Assembly (NCBI GenBank): GCA_963575745.1
Contig: CAUYUJ010005625.1
Coordinates: 476,205-540,204 of the forward strand
Direction of reading: 5' to 3'
Source of the DNA: Prorocentrum cordatum
Lineage: Eukaryota > Sar > Dinophyceae > Prorocentrales > Prorocentraceae
Length of the DNA: 64,000 nucleotides
Numbering within the stretch: the first letter of the stretch is position 1; each line of letters starts with the position of its first letter. The position numbers and the translations under genes are program-made. Below are positions 41,669 through 52,289 of this stretch, piece after piece. The notes beneath the pieces were generated by a model that did not search any database, had not been told where the DNA came from, and worked only from the letters and a program-made list of their open reading frames with translations.

Positions 41669-42356
41669 TAGGGGAGGAGGGGGATGGCGGAGGCGGAGGA
41701 GGAGGAGCAGGAGGCACGGGTGGCGTAGGTAGTGGATTTTCGTGACGTCCCGTGCGCCACCCCGTTGCCCGTTGGGGCGTCTTCTGTGAGTCTGCCGTGA
41801 GTCACTGACTTCGGTCGGCATGGGAAACAGAAGCAGGGGAGGAGGAGGATGAGGAGGATAGCGAGCGGGGAAGGAGGTCAAGGGAGGGGGAAGGCGTGGG
41901 GGAGGATAGAGAGCAGGAGGGAAGTCCATAATTACCGATGCGTGAGCGCGCAGACGGCCCAGAGGGAATACTTCGTTGAAGTGGTTGCGGAGTTGCAGTC
42001 CTCCCGTCCCCCAGACAGTAACAAACTGGATAATGGCGCAGTGGATGAGTTGAGAAGTGGGCGGGGAGACGACGACGGAACCCTTGCGTATGGCTTCGCT
42101 TTCATGTCGCCTGTCTGAGGGAGGGGAGTTACACGCTGATTCGCTATGTGAGGGAGGGCGTTCAAGTATAATCCTCCTTTGTGGGATTTCCAACATACAT
42201 CCATTTTCCGAGATAGAGTTAGCACAACGATTCATTATATCAGGACTTTTTGTTCACATACCCTTCTTTTAATGTGGGGTCGAAAGTTATGTTCTTTTTT
42301 TATTTCATATTGCTGTCTTGACCCCCAGCTGTCTAAGGCCATCCCGTGTCACATGT

Positions 42357-42536
42357 GGAGAATTTCGTTCTGGATTTGGAGGTGGCTTTCGTGCGGATTT
42401 TTTCCGGCCAGGAATAAAGATTAAAACGAACCCGGGCGAAATCCACTTCGTTTTTTCACTCGCCGCTTCGGGGTCTTGCATCGACAGAAATCCACGCAAC
42501 AATCCGCTGCAGCACGTCTGCAAGGTCGGCGCAGTG
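42357..42536. repeat. Repeat Y copy 1
   Basis: GGAGAATTTCGTTCTGGATT to CTGCAGCACGTCTGCAAGG; recurs at 58984-59165 at about 78% identity without length change. One minus-strand frame stays open in both copies (TCCSG...FIPG.K.SAR) but amino-acid changes are frequent. 41670-42356 holds no supported gene. Confidence 0.75.
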
Positions 42537-42652
42537 GGGAAGGGGTTGGAAGAGGAAGCGCGCTAGACCACCTACGCCCTGGTGGGATTTGACCAGGGGC
42601 GCGGCGCGCGGGGGCCCCGGGCCGAGCTCGCCCCACGTTCGTTTCACGCGCG

Positions 42653-42873
42653 ATGCATCTTCAGGCCGCGCGCAAGCACTTCTTACCCGCCGCCCCCCAG
42701 GAAGATATCGGAAAACATGGTAAGTGGGGGGGAGGGCGAAAACCCGGAAAATATGGCAAAATACAGGGAATCCCAGGAATTGTGTATATCTATATATATA
42801 TATATACATATACGTGTGTGTGTGTGTGCGTGTGTGTGTGTGGCGTGTGGGTGTGGGTGTGGGTGTGGGTGTG

Positions 42874-42927
<54 letters not shown>

Positions 42928-43194
42928 TGGGCCCCTTCACCAAAGCCGTTCAACCGCATGCCCATTCCGCTGACCCCGAGAGCTGCCGATTATGACTGTC
43001 ATTTCGCGTGCCGTGAAAACGGAACTGACGGAGCGGGCGTGCAGCAAATTGTCGCTCATAGGGGGAAACGGCGTACGTTTTTCTTGCAGCTATATGTACA
43101 ATATCCAGGTGCCTGCGGCAAGGCTCGCCGCCGTGCCAGGCCAGCATTCTGGGCGACGATTGTTCCAGGGGGTAGGGGAGGCCAGCACGTTTGA
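42653..43194 (+). CDS. Candidate two-exon gene around element D4
   Basis: Exon 1 (42653-42700): ATG, reads MHLQAARKHFLPAAPQ, ends CAG. Exon 2 (42946-43194): PFNRMPIPLTPRAADYDCHF, ACRENGTDGAGVQQIVAHRG, KRRTFFLQLYVQYPGAC and on to TGA. Excising 42701-42945 (GA...AAAG) joins in phase 0 and gives 98 residues. The central part alternates hydrophobic strands and has two Cys. No family recognised; the 5' limit rests on the first ATG only. Confidence 0.5.
42701..42945 (+). mobile_element. Element D4: introner-like, GA...AG borders
   Basis: Lacks about the first 50 bases of D3 and begins GAAGATATCGGAAAACATGG; then GGGCGAAAACCCGGAAAATA, a (TA)n and a long (GT)n expansion, then CTGGGCCCCTTCACC and AAAG. 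Confidence 0.6.
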
Positions 43195-43229
43195 CATCTC
43201 GTGTCTCGTGGTTTGGGGGAGTCGTGAAA

Positions 43230-43690
43230 ATGATGGATCCGTTGTTGATGATCAAGATGATTATGCTGGAGTCGTTGATGATGCCATGCTGATGTTGTTG
43301 ATGATGTTGCTGGTGGTGATGATTATGATGAGGATGATGATGATGATCCTGCTGCCGTTGCTGCTGCTGCTGATGCTGCTGACGCTGATGATGATACGAC
43401 CGAGGATGATGATTGTGATGATGTCGATGACGATTGTGAAGGTGATGGTGGTGATGATGATGGTGCTGCTGATGATGATGATGGTGGCGATTGTGATGAC
43501 GATGAGTATGACGATGATGGTGACGGTGGTGATGCTGATGATGCTGATGATGCTGATAAGGTTGTTGATGATGTTGGTGCTGATGTTGGGGAGGAGGAGG
43601 AAGAAGAGGAGGAGGAGGAGGAGGAGGAACAGTTAGAGGAAACAAAAGGTGGAGGAACAGGAGGAGGCGCATGAGGAGGAGGAGAAAGGA
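43230..43690 (+). repeat. (GAT)n and GGA-rich tract
   Basis: GATGATG/GCTG triplets turning into GGA triplets. No gene. Confidence 0.85.
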
Positions 43691-43744
43691 AGGCTGTCAC
43701 CTTGTACACGATTCGTTTCCACTATGTGAGGGGCGCTGATGGAA

Positions 43745-44470
43745 CTCGTTTTGCCCGTCTTGCGGCTGTCTTGGCGTCCCGTGTGGCAGTTTTGGGGGTC
43801 CCTTGGGGCCCTCTTGGGCCGTCATGGGGCTTTCTTGTCCGTATGGTGGGTGCCCGGGGACCGTCTTGGCGCCGTCTTGGGCAGTTGAAGGCCTTTCTGA
43901 GGCCGTCTCGGGTCCCACGGAAGTCCTTCCTGGGCCGTTTTCAGGCCGTGTTGGATGCTTGTTGGGTCCTCTTGGGCCTTCTTTGGACCCTCATGAGGGC
44001 CTCCTAGGCCGCTTTAGGGCAATCGTGGAGGCTTCTTGGGCCGTCTCAAGCTGACGGAAGCCCGAAACTGCGAGAATGCGACAAAATTACTCAGCAGCCA
44101 ACGGAAAACCAATGGTTTTGGTTTCTTCGGGCCCCGTCTCAGGTCCTCTTGGGGCCTGGTTGGGCCCTCTCGGAGGCACCTCGGGCCGTCTGTCGCCGCC
44201 CACCAAACCACCCCAACCCAACCCGAAGGCTCAAATTTACCCTCGATTTCCAGTTGGGGGGGGGTCGGGAACCATCGAACAAAAACACGTATGGAACCCT
44301 TGCCCCCCCCCCCCCCAACCCGAAATTCGGGTCTTCGGGTTGGGTTGGGGTGGTCTGGTAGGTAGTCAGTCTGGAGGCCACACTCGGCCGCCTTAGGGGC
44401 CATCTTGGGCCGTCTTCGAGCCATCTCGGGCCATCTTGGCTGCCCTGGTTGCCTGCCTGGGTCCGTCCTG
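43745..44470 (+). repeat. Q-type minisatellite with embedded foldback X
   Basis: CTTGGGCC-type iterations at 43745-44050 and 44120-44470. Element X (44202-44359) lies inside: ACCAAACCACCCCAACCCAA...CCCGAAG pairs with CTTCGGGTTGGGTTGGGGTG...GTCTGGT. Confidence 0.65.
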
Positions 44471-44539
44471 GAAGCTCGGGACGTGGACGCACAGCTTTCT
44501 CGAGGGATTGTGGCCTCGGGAGCGCGGATCCATTGTCCT

Positions 44540-45475
44540 CCTCTGTCCTCCTCCTCCTCCTCCTCCTCCTCCTCCTCTTCCTCATCCTTCCCCTCGTTGT
44601 GTCCGTCGTCGTCCTCCTCCTCCTCCTCCTCCTCCTCCCTTCCTTCCCCCTCCTTTCCCCACGCCCCGTCGCCTTGAGAGCTTGGGAGGAATACCCCGGC
44701 CTGTCCGCGACCAGTGCAAACAACTTGCAGAACAGCACTTGGCATTCGTACACGCCCACATCGTGAAGGCCATGCTCCAGCCTCCTGAGTCCTCCTTCTC
44801 ATCCTCCTCCTCTTCCTCATCCTTCCCCTCGTTGTGTCCATAGTCGTCGTCCTTCTCCTCCTCCTCCTCCTTCCTTCCCCTCCCTTCCCCACGCCCCGCT
44901 GCTCCTCATGCTTCTCTCCCTCCTCGATCTTATCCTCCCCGCTTCCCAGTCGGCGCCCGCCACGAACTCTACCTTCCCACGACTCGCGCGTGGGGGGAGG
45001 GGGGTGGGGAAGAAAAGGACGCGGAGGAGATGGAGGAGGAGGAGGAAGAGGAAAAGGATGATGCGGAAGTGGACGCGGAGGCGGAGGCGGAGGCGGAAGC
45101 GGCGGAGGAGGAGGAGGAGGAGGAGGAGGAGGAGGAGGAGGAGACAGAAGAACGCAACAGGGTTCACACCTACTGAGGGGGTAAAGAGGGAGGCGGAGGT
45201 GGAGGGTGAGACGGAGGTGGAGGCGGAGGCGGAGGCGGATGCGGAGGATGAGGAGGAGGAGGAGAAGGAAGAAGAGGAGGAGGGAGAAGGAGGAGGATGA
45301 GGACGAGGCGGAGGAGGAGGAGCAGGAGGAGGAGTGGGAGGAGGGGGAGGCGGAGGAGGAGGAGGTGGAGGAGGTGGAGGAGGAGGAGGAGGAGGACGAG
45401 GAGGAGGGGGAGGAGGGGGAGGAGGGAAGAGCAAGAGGAGGGAGGAAGAGTAGGAGTAAATGGTTGAGGAGGAGA
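44540..45475. repeat. (TCC)n then (GGA)n tracts with short unique spacers
   Basis: TCC at 44540-44660 and 44790-44880, GGA/GGCGGA at 45010-45470. The two halves are nearly complementary, so the region could fold. No gene. Confidence 0.8.
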
Positions 45476-45509
45476 ACCAGTGTAAACCCAAGAGCCATCA
45501 ACAAAGTTG

Positions 45510-46143
45510 TGTAAACCCTTCCTCCAAGCTCCCTCTCCAGATGCCCCCACAACGGCCCACCTCCAATGATGGAACTGCCTTCGTTGGAAGACAACCGTTT
45601 GAACATTTTGAAGCATGCCAAAACATTATTCTCGGGACTCCAACGCCACAGATCAACCGGACTGTTGCGTTTGGACGATCCTGAATCGCGACAGAACGCC
45701 ATAGCTGGGAGTTCAACACCGCGAGTCCACGTAAATGTTGCACCCTCATTAACCGGAATCTCTTCAAAACACATTTTTTGGTACGTAGATAATGGGGAAC
45801 CGAGGAACTCTTGCAACTTTTAAGAACGAATGTGCGCGGCGCTAAGACGAGAGCCACATTTTGAATTGGAACCGCCCTCAATCCGTGAAACCCTCGCAAT
45901 TTTCAAGAACGAATGTGCGTCGCTAAAGCGACAACCACATTTTGAAAAGAGGAACCGCCCTCAATCCGTGAAATGCGTGCAAATGTTTATTACGAAAATG
46001 CATGGCGCTAAGGCGCGAGCCACATGTTCAAAACCACCCGCCCTCAATATGTCAAACTTGTTTTAAACGAATGTGCGCGGCGCTGAGGCAAAAGCTACAT
46101 TTTGAAAACCACCCGCCCTGAATCCGTGAAACTTTTGCACATG
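45510..46143 (+). repeat. Satellite R block 2
   Basis: Leader 45510-45790 matches 10245-10500; then about 80-bp units with AATGTGCGCGGCGCTAAG, GAGCCACATTTTGAA and CCGCCCTCAATCCGTGAAA. Interrupted by element A at 46144 and resumed at 46376. Confidence 0.7.
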
Positions 46144-46375
46144 GTGATCGTTTTTTCATTCCTTGATTTACCGATCGGCGCGTGCCCTCGCCCCCCCCCT
46201 CCCCCACCTGGAATGGATCTTGGCTGTTTCTGGCGCCTGGTTCGAGCAGGTGGAGTTCCTCCCCCATAGGACTCGCTGTCGCAAACAGTCGCACTAAGCA
46301 GAGGTCTTGAGCCAGACCCCCCCCTCCGCCCCCTTTCCGCCCAATGTCGAAACGCCGAATTAAGAAAACGCTCAC
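46144..46375 (+). mobile_element. Element A copy 3, inserted in satellite R
   Basis: GTGATCGTTTTTTCATTCC to GAATTAAGAAAACGCTCAC, flanked by ATG on both sides (46141-46143, 46376-46378). The satellite reads through if the element and one ATG are removed, which dates the insertion after the satellite. Confidence 0.78.
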
Positions 46376-46400
46376 ATGCTTAACACGAATGTGCGCGGCG

Positions 46401-46500
46401 NNNNNNNNNNNNNNNNNNNNNNNNNNNNNNNNNNNNNNNNNNNNNNNNNNNNNNNNNNNNNNNNNNNNNNNNNNNNNNNNNNNNNNNNNNNNNNNNNNNN
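46401..46500. other. Assembly gap (100 N)
   Basis: Run of N inside satellite R; round length suggests unknown true size. Confidence 0.99.
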
Positions 46501-46894
46501 GTGGTGGTGGTTGGTGGTGTGTGTGTGTGTGTGTGTTTGCGTGTGTGCGCGTGTGCTGTGGCATGGCACGGGAAATGACGCCAGCGCTGCAGCGGGAGCA
46601 CGAGTCGAAACGGGCGGAAGCGCGGAAATGTGGCCAGCGCTGCAGCGGGAGCACGATTCGGAACGAGCGGAAGCACGGAAATGAGGCCAGCGCTGCAGCG
46701 GGAGCACGATTCGGAACGAGCGGGGCCCGAAAATGAGGCCGGCGCCTCGGCGAGAGCAGCATTTTGAAAAAACAAGCGAAAACCCGTTTCCCGGGAATCC
46801 TGTGTGTAAAAAACAATACGCGGGGGGGTGTCAGATAGCTTCGGGACGCCATCAGGGGAAGTGGGAGAGTATTTTCATATTGTGTAATTGTAGA

Positions 46895-46950
46895 GGGAGG
46901 GCGGGAGGGAGGGAGGGCGGGCGGGCGGGCGGGCGGGCGGGCGGGCTCTC
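46895..46950 (+). repeat. GGGAGGGC/GGGC tract
   Basis: Tetranucleotide G-run array with quadruplex potential, 20 bp ahead of the coding-like region starting at 46968. Confidence 0.85.
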
Positions 46951-46967
46951 GTGCGCGAGGACAACCG

Positions 46968-48345
46968 ATGGCGTGCCTTTTCAGCGTTCTCGCTTACCGC
47001 GCGTTGTGCGCAAGGCGCCGTCACTGCAACGTGCAGGAGGCGAGCTACCTGAACCCCCCCTGCGCCGACGGGGGCTTCTCGCAGCGGAACCCCACAGGTT
47101 CCGGCATGCCACCGCTGTCCGACCTGCAGATGTCGGCAGCCGCCGACAGTCGGCTTGAGGGATCCCCCGTTGAGCACCAGATGGCCATGAAGTCTGCGAC
47201 GCTGCCTTGTGCTTCGGATGCCAGGCCACCAGCCGCTTCCAGAACCATGGCCTCGCCCATCTCATGAACTTCATGCGGCGATTCATGCGCAAGCCGAAAA
47301 TGGGCAAGGTTCTCCTACATATTGCGAAGACCTGGAGTCGAATCCAGGTGAAACCCAACGACAGGCTGCAAAGCGAGGAGCTGTTCCAGACGAGACACAT
47401 GATCGCCTGGTTTTTTGGACACCGCGGCTCGGTGATTGATCGTCCGCGCGAGGAGGGGCGCCAGATCTCTTGGGCAGGTGTTCTACCTTTTCCTGGCGGC
47501 CGACGCGCCCTCGCCTTCGCAGCCCGTGGACATGGCCGCGAAGCTGGTGAACCAGGTCAGCCCATGCGCCACGGGCGGCACGGGCGGCATTCCCAGGATG
47601 CCCCTAGCACAAACGCGCACGCATTCGCTTCTTGGAGCACCTGGACCTCGACAGAGGGATCAGCATGGACGTCGAGGGCGAGGTCGCGCGCGCAGGGTGA
47701 GGACGAAGTGGGGGCAGCGAAGGCCGCGCGACATCCGGCGTATTTGCGGTGCCTGCCGTTCGGCGTATGGGTCCGCACAAACGAACACAAGGATGCCCGC
47801 TACGGCAAAACAATCGCGAAGTTCGATGACGGCATCGACGCAGTGGAAGCGGCGGGCCAAGTCTGTCATCAATCCGCGGACCTCGACGAGCCTTGTGGAT
47901 TTCCGTAAACATGAGGCGGGGCGCGCCAGCGTGGTCATCTCTCACGTCGGTGTCCTGCCGTCCGCGGCCTGCCAGGGCTGGACCACGCGCCGCGGAGTCA
48001 GTGTCGACGCCTTGTGCAATGACGACGAGGACCTGGACGGCCCCTGGCTGCGTCTCCACGTTTTACGTTTTTCACCAGGGCCAGGAAGGTCGAGAACCTG
48101 CTGATGATGCGCGACCCTGGCTTCGATGTTCCTCTCCCGCGGGCCGCCCGCACATTCGGCGGCCCGCCCGCGGGCGTTAGTCCCGTTGTGAAGGGCGCGA
48201 GAATGCAGGAAACGAAGAGGTCGACGGGCACGTTGGGCGGCGCTCGCTTCACAGCTCATCGTTCGGGGCGCCAGGGCGACAGGCCGCTGGCTGCGCTGCT
48301 GAGCGACGGGCGAGTCGTTACGAATGCCGCCTGTTTGTTTTCATC
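46968..48345 (+). CDS. Candidate multi-exon gene, unknown function
   Basis: Successive coding-like segments. About 47030-47100 reads CNVQEASYLNPPCADGGFSQ. 47280-47477 reads KPKMGKVLLHIAKTWSRIQV and KPNDRLQSEELFQTRHMIAW. 47478-47555 (GGGCAG before, GTCAGC after) reads VFYLFLAADAPSPSQPVDMA and AKLVNQ. 47608-47696 (CCTAG before, GTGAGG after) reads RFLEHLDLDRGISMDVEGEV. About 47740-47860 reads AYLRCLPFGVWVRTNEHKDA and RYGKTIAKFDDGIDAVEAAG. 47868-48060 reads SVVISHVGVLPSAACQGW-like sequence. 48075-48345 reads KVENLLMMRDPGFDVPLPRA and on. Third positions are mostly G/C. Phases between exons were not all reconciled, so this may be one gene, several, or a decayed copy. No family recognised. Confidence 0.45.
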
Positions 48346-48724
48346 GCCTTTCTCTCATTGTCGTCCTCTCCGTCCCCCCTCCGTTTCCCTGCTGCTGCCG
48401 CGCTTTTTGTTCCTCCCCTGTTCGTTATTCTCCTGCCTCTTGCTCCCGCCCCCTCTCTCTCCGAACCTGGGGTTCCCACTGCTTCCAGGGAGGATGGGTG
48501 GGGGGGGGAGGACCAGGAGGAGGAACAGTAGAAACATGGGAGGGTGCATGGCGAGAGAGGACAGAGGAGCCACAGGAGGACGAAGCAGCGGTGGAGGGCC
48601 AGGGTGAACAAACAATGCATCAAAGGTGCTGCGATACGCCCTTCCGTCCGCAAATCTCATGCGTCCATCAGGGTTTGGGTGGGTGGGAACGAAATGACCC
48701 CAACCGAGGTCTCGGTCTCGGCTC

Positions 48725-49102
48725 GTGGGCAAGTCGCAGCGAGGAGGGGCGACGATGTGTCTGTCCCCGTTTCGCGGCGGGGCGCGGGATAACGTCGCGA
48801 TGCGGCAGGTTCGGCAGTGGCAGACGTGGCACTTGCACCTCCCAGGTGGGCGTTTTCAAAGGGTGGGTCATGGGCAACTCTTTGCGCTGAGATCACGAGG
48901 GCGTCCCAAGCGATTCGCTTGTTTGGGGAGGGCGGTGTGTATTTTTTCATTGCCGCATGACCAGCGCGATGTAGCAGGTGTGGCATGTTTGGGCCCCGAT
49001 TGGGAACCACTAAGGTTGTACTTTGCGGGTCCGTTCGCGCTAAGGTTGCCAGGATGTGTTTTGCCCGCTTGGTACAGCGTCAGTCTCTACAGGCCGTCAT
49101 AG
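48725..49102 (+). CDS. Candidate 125-codon ORF
   Basis: Reads RDNVAMRQVRQWQTWHLHLP, FALRSRGRPKRFACLGRAVC and LRLYFAGPFALRLPGCVLPA before TAG. The opposite strand (48657-49010) is also open with an ATG and protein-like, so strand is uncertain. No family recognised. Confidence 0.3.
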   Translation: MGKSQRGGATMCLSPFRGGARDNVAMRQVRQWQTWHLHLPGGRFQRVGHGQLFALRSRGRPKRFACLGRAVCIFSLPHDQRDVAGVACLGPDWEPLRLYFAGPFALRLPGCVLPAWYSVSLYRPS

Positions 49103-49159
49103 ACAAACAAATCACCACATAGCGGATGCACATATTGGGATCGCCGCGACAAGCAAGTT

Positions 49160-49330
49160 TGATGATTGTGCGTGGCGCACTGGCGAGAGCCACATCTTGG
49201 AATCGGGCCGCCCTCCATCCGTGTAGCTCGTGGGAGTTTTGAGCCATAGGGTAACACAGCGTCAGGAGGTCTCAGCGAAACGCCCGGCTCCGAACGGGAC
49301 GTCTAGTGGACGTGCGGCCACTCAGAGTGA
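49160..49330 (+). repeat. Satellite R unit with terminal domain
   Basis: GTGCGTGGCGCACTGGCGAG, CCACATCTTGGAA, GGCCGCCCTCCATCCGTGTA, then TCTCAGCGAAACGCCCGGCT as in 10820 and 52900. Confidence 0.65.
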
Positions 49331-49407
49331 GGAATGATATACAGTCATCGTGCTACTACAAGGGGTTTTGAATAAGGACTGAAGGGCCGTTTTGGCCGCC
49401 GAGAGTC

Positions 49408-49750
49408 TTGGCCACGAACAGCTCCCCCAACACAGACTTCAGGAACGGCCCGAAAGCAAGAACCCATTTTGAGCCCCAAGTGGTCCTTTATTCCATCGTT
49501 TTGATTGTGGGGGCAGCAAGAGGAGGAAAGATGATGACAGAGGAAGGAAGGAGAGACTGGCGAGGTGCTGTCGATCACAGCGCGCCCCAAGATGGAGATC
49601 CCTATGGCGCTGCTCCACGCAATGACCCCGCAGCTCAGGAGCTCGTCGTCATCGTTGTCGCCGCCGTCACTGCAGCCGCTGTTGACGTCGTTGCCGTCGT
49701 CTTGGTGGTTGTCGTCGCCGCCGCCGTTGTCGTCTCCGTGTGGTGGTCGT
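49408..49750 (+). CDS. Weak ORF candidate with a hydrophobic segment
   Basis: TNSSPNTDFRNGPKARTHFE, then QVVLYSIVLIVGAARGGKMM, then acidic/polar sequence to 49630, after which it enters a (GTC)n repeat reading Val/Ala. Start uncertain. Confidence 0.28.
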
Positions 49751-49960
49751 CGTTGTCGTCGTCATGGTCATCGTCGTGGCCATCGTCGTGGTGGTTGAGG
49801 TCGTCGTCTCTACTGGCGCCGTGCGGCATTGCCCTCTTTCAGTGTCCCCGTCGTCGTTGTCGTCGTCGTCGTCGTCGCTGTCGTGGTCGTCGTCGTCGCG
49901 GTGGTGGTGGTTGTCGTCGATGTTGTTGTCCTCGCGTCTCCTCGGTCTGCTCTTTCGTCT
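49630..49960. repeat. (GTC)n-type array
   Basis: CGTCGTCGTC with GTT/GGT variants; a similar array lies at 61385-61655. No gene. Confidence 0.85.
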
Positions 49961-50019
49961 CGTCGTTTCCTCCCCATCCTCCTACTCCGACTTCTCCGAC
50001 TTGGATGATAATCGCCCCC

Positions 50020-50283
50020 CTTCCCCCCCCTTGAGTCGAGGGGGGGGGGATGGGCGTCTGCTGTTGGAATGGGTTCGGGGGGGATGGGCTCGTGTTGAGG
50101 AGCTAGGGTGATGGGACGGGGAATTTCCATCGCAAGGTCAGCCAACCCCTCCTCGAGCATTACCGCATCAGGAGCAGTCGTCCTCATCCTCGCCTTGGTC
50201 CTCATCGCCTCGTCCTCATCGTCATCCTCGTCGCCTCCTCCCATATTCGCCTGCTCCTCTGTGTCTCCTCCCACTGTCGGCAT
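50020..50283 (-). CDS. Candidate acidic N-terminal exon
   Basis: ATG at 50281-50283. Reads MPTVGGDTEEQANMGGGDED, an Asp/Glu run, then APDAVMLEEGLADLAMEIPR and PITLAPQHEPIPPEPIPTAD, with consistent RNY codons; then G/C homopolymers end the clear part. No family recognised. The opposite frame (50108-50632) has a hydrophobic start and cannot be excluded. Confidence 0.4.
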
Positions 50284-50873
50284 TCCTTCTACTCGTTCTC
50301 CAGGCCTCTTCCTCTCTCTGCTGCATGTCTCCTCCTGCTACTCGTCCTTCTCGTCCCCTCCTGCTCTTCCCATCCGTCCTCTCTGCTGCTTCTCATCCCA
50401 GTCGTCACTCTCGTCATTTTTTATTGCTGTTTCTTTCTACACGTGTCGTGGTTATCGTCGTCCCCCTCCTCCTGTCTACGCTGCCCCTCGTTCTTGCACA
50501 CGGGCTACGTTTCGCACAGTACGACGGGTGTCGGGTGGAGGCCCTCCGCAAGTCGTGATTCGAACAATCCAAACTCCCAGCAGTCACACGGAAGGAGAGC
50601 GGGTCGTCTTCGACATCTGGCTTTTTTTTTGATGACGTCCCCGTTCGCGTTTTCAAGCAAGGTTTCTCACGTTAGACCTCCTCCCCGTGATTGTGAATCT
50701 AGCAGTGTGCCACGTAGTGTGGTTCAATAGCGGTGGTTGGTGATTGAACAGGGGGCTGGGGGACACGCAGGGTGGGACAGAGTCACGACCTCATCGACTG
50801 CGTGGAAGCAGCACGTGAGAAGTCTGGTGTCCCGCACATAGCCAATGCAGTGCGCAGTGTGCTGTGCGGTAGA

Positions 50874-50914
50874 GTCGTAGTAGTCGTAGTCGTAGTCGTA
50901 GTCGTAGTCGTAGG
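50874..50914. repeat. (GTAGTC)n
   Basis: Six to seven GTAGTC hexamers. Confidence 0.95.
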
Positions 50915-50933
50915 TCTAGATGTGGTTGTACAT

Positions 50934-51140
50934 TTACTTGCATAGATACAGGTCGATCCTGGTTGACACCCTGGTCCTTGCTGTACTCCAGGGCCCTGTA
51001 ATGTACACTCCCCAGAAGTCTCGTGGATGAACGGCGGCTTCCTCTCGAGATCGGAGTCTCGCCTGGAACTTCCTGCTGCGTCCAGAGATCAGTTGTTTTT
51101 CCAGCCCTGGCCACAGCACCGCACATGGTTCCCCAAAGGG
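50934..51140 (-). CDS. Candidate terminal exon
   Basis: Reads LEKQLISGRSRKFQARLRSR, EEAAVHPRDFWGVYITGPWS and TRIDLYLCK then TAA (50934-50936). Good codon pattern and no low complexity. No family recognised. Confidence 0.36.
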   Translation of the reverse strand, partial: PFGEPCAVLWPGLEKQLISGRSRKFQARLRSREEAAVHPRDFWGVYITGPWSTARTRVSTRIDLYLCK

Positions 51141-51362
51141 TGTTGACAGGCAGGGGCCTCCTCTGCCGAGTGATTCGGAAGGTCCGCCGATGACTTCCCA
51201 CGGTCCGCGCCAGTGCCGCCTCGTGGTCGCTCGCGGGCGCCTCGTGCTCCGTGGGGGTCCGTCGGAGCTTCGGGCGCGTTCACGCCCGGGCCGCCTCGTG
51301 GGCGCCCGTCGGCGACCTCTGCTCTCGGCGGGTCGTTTCCTTTTTGTTTGTTGTTTTTTTCC

Positions 51363-51530
51363 GGCCAAGCCAGGCAAATTCTGAGGACGTCTCAGGCGAA
51401 ACCGTGCCCAAACCAGGCCAAACCAGGCAAGTTGTGAGGACGTCTCGGGCGAAACCGTGCCCAATCCAGGCCAAACAAGGCACACTGTCAGGCCAAACCA
51501 GGCAAGGCAAATTGTGAGGACGTCGCAAGG
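51363..51530 (+). repeat. Short tandem repeat, about 57-70 bp, 2.5 units
   Basis: GGCCAAACCAGGCAAGTTGT, GAGGACGTCTCGGGCGAAAC and CGTGCCCAAT iterate. 51535-51760 is very GC-rich with repeated GCGCCCGCG motifs and no supported gene. Confidence 0.8.
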
Positions 51531-52289
51531 GTGTGGCCACCGTCGCGCCCGCGCCCCGCGCTCGGTGCGGGTCCGATGCTTCGCCGCGTGCGCGCCCGCG
51601 CCGCCGGCGAGGGGCGCTCGTGGGCGCGCGCCGTGCCCCGGGAGGTCCGCCGAGGCCGCGCCGCGCTCGCGCCCGTGCCGTGCCGTGGGCGGCGCCCGCG
51701 GGCGCCCCGCGCCTGGGGTGGGTCCGCCGAGGTCCCGCCACGCGCGCGCCTCTGCTGTCCCCTACAGAGGGGATTTTCGACGAAAAATAAAAGGGACCCC
51801 CCGAAATACCCCAGAAGGTCAAAACATCGTCCAAAAAGAGTCCCCGGACTGTTTTGGGGCTATCTTTCGACTATTTTTGGGGTATTGTTTCTGTTTCGAG
51901 CAGCGCCTCCAACGAGCAGCGCCCGATGGATCTGCGCAGAGGGCAGGGTCAGGCATCTCAGCAAGGCGCCCTGCGACGTCCCCGCTGCGAGCAGGAACCG
52001 CACGCGTGCAGCATCGGCACGGGCGGTCCTGCCTGGTCATGGGCGCCGAGGGGGTTCCACGCGATGGCCCCATTCTGAGAAAAACAGCCCGGCGTCCATC
52101 CGCGCCGCGGTGCCATTTGTCCATGCAGGTCAGGGGCCAACGCCTCGTTGTGGTTGGGGAGCGCCGCCCGTCCGCGCAGCTGCTGCATGCGGCCGGGGCT
52201 CTGGCCTTCCATCCTGAGCAAGCCTCGCCGAAAGCCCCACGTTGGACAGGAGCCGCCCACCATCCCCGTGACCTGTTGCAAGTGTTCAG

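Noticed and set aside
16765-42945. Element D as a plain MITE outside genes
   Set aside because: The recurrent coding-like flanks and three exact in-frame joins fit an intron better, though expression evidence is lacking.
47740-47860. AP2/ERF-like DNA-binding domain
   Set aside because: GVWVRT...RYGKTIAKFDD...AVEAA has a similar spacing, but the core YRG and WVA residues are missing; not strong enough to call.
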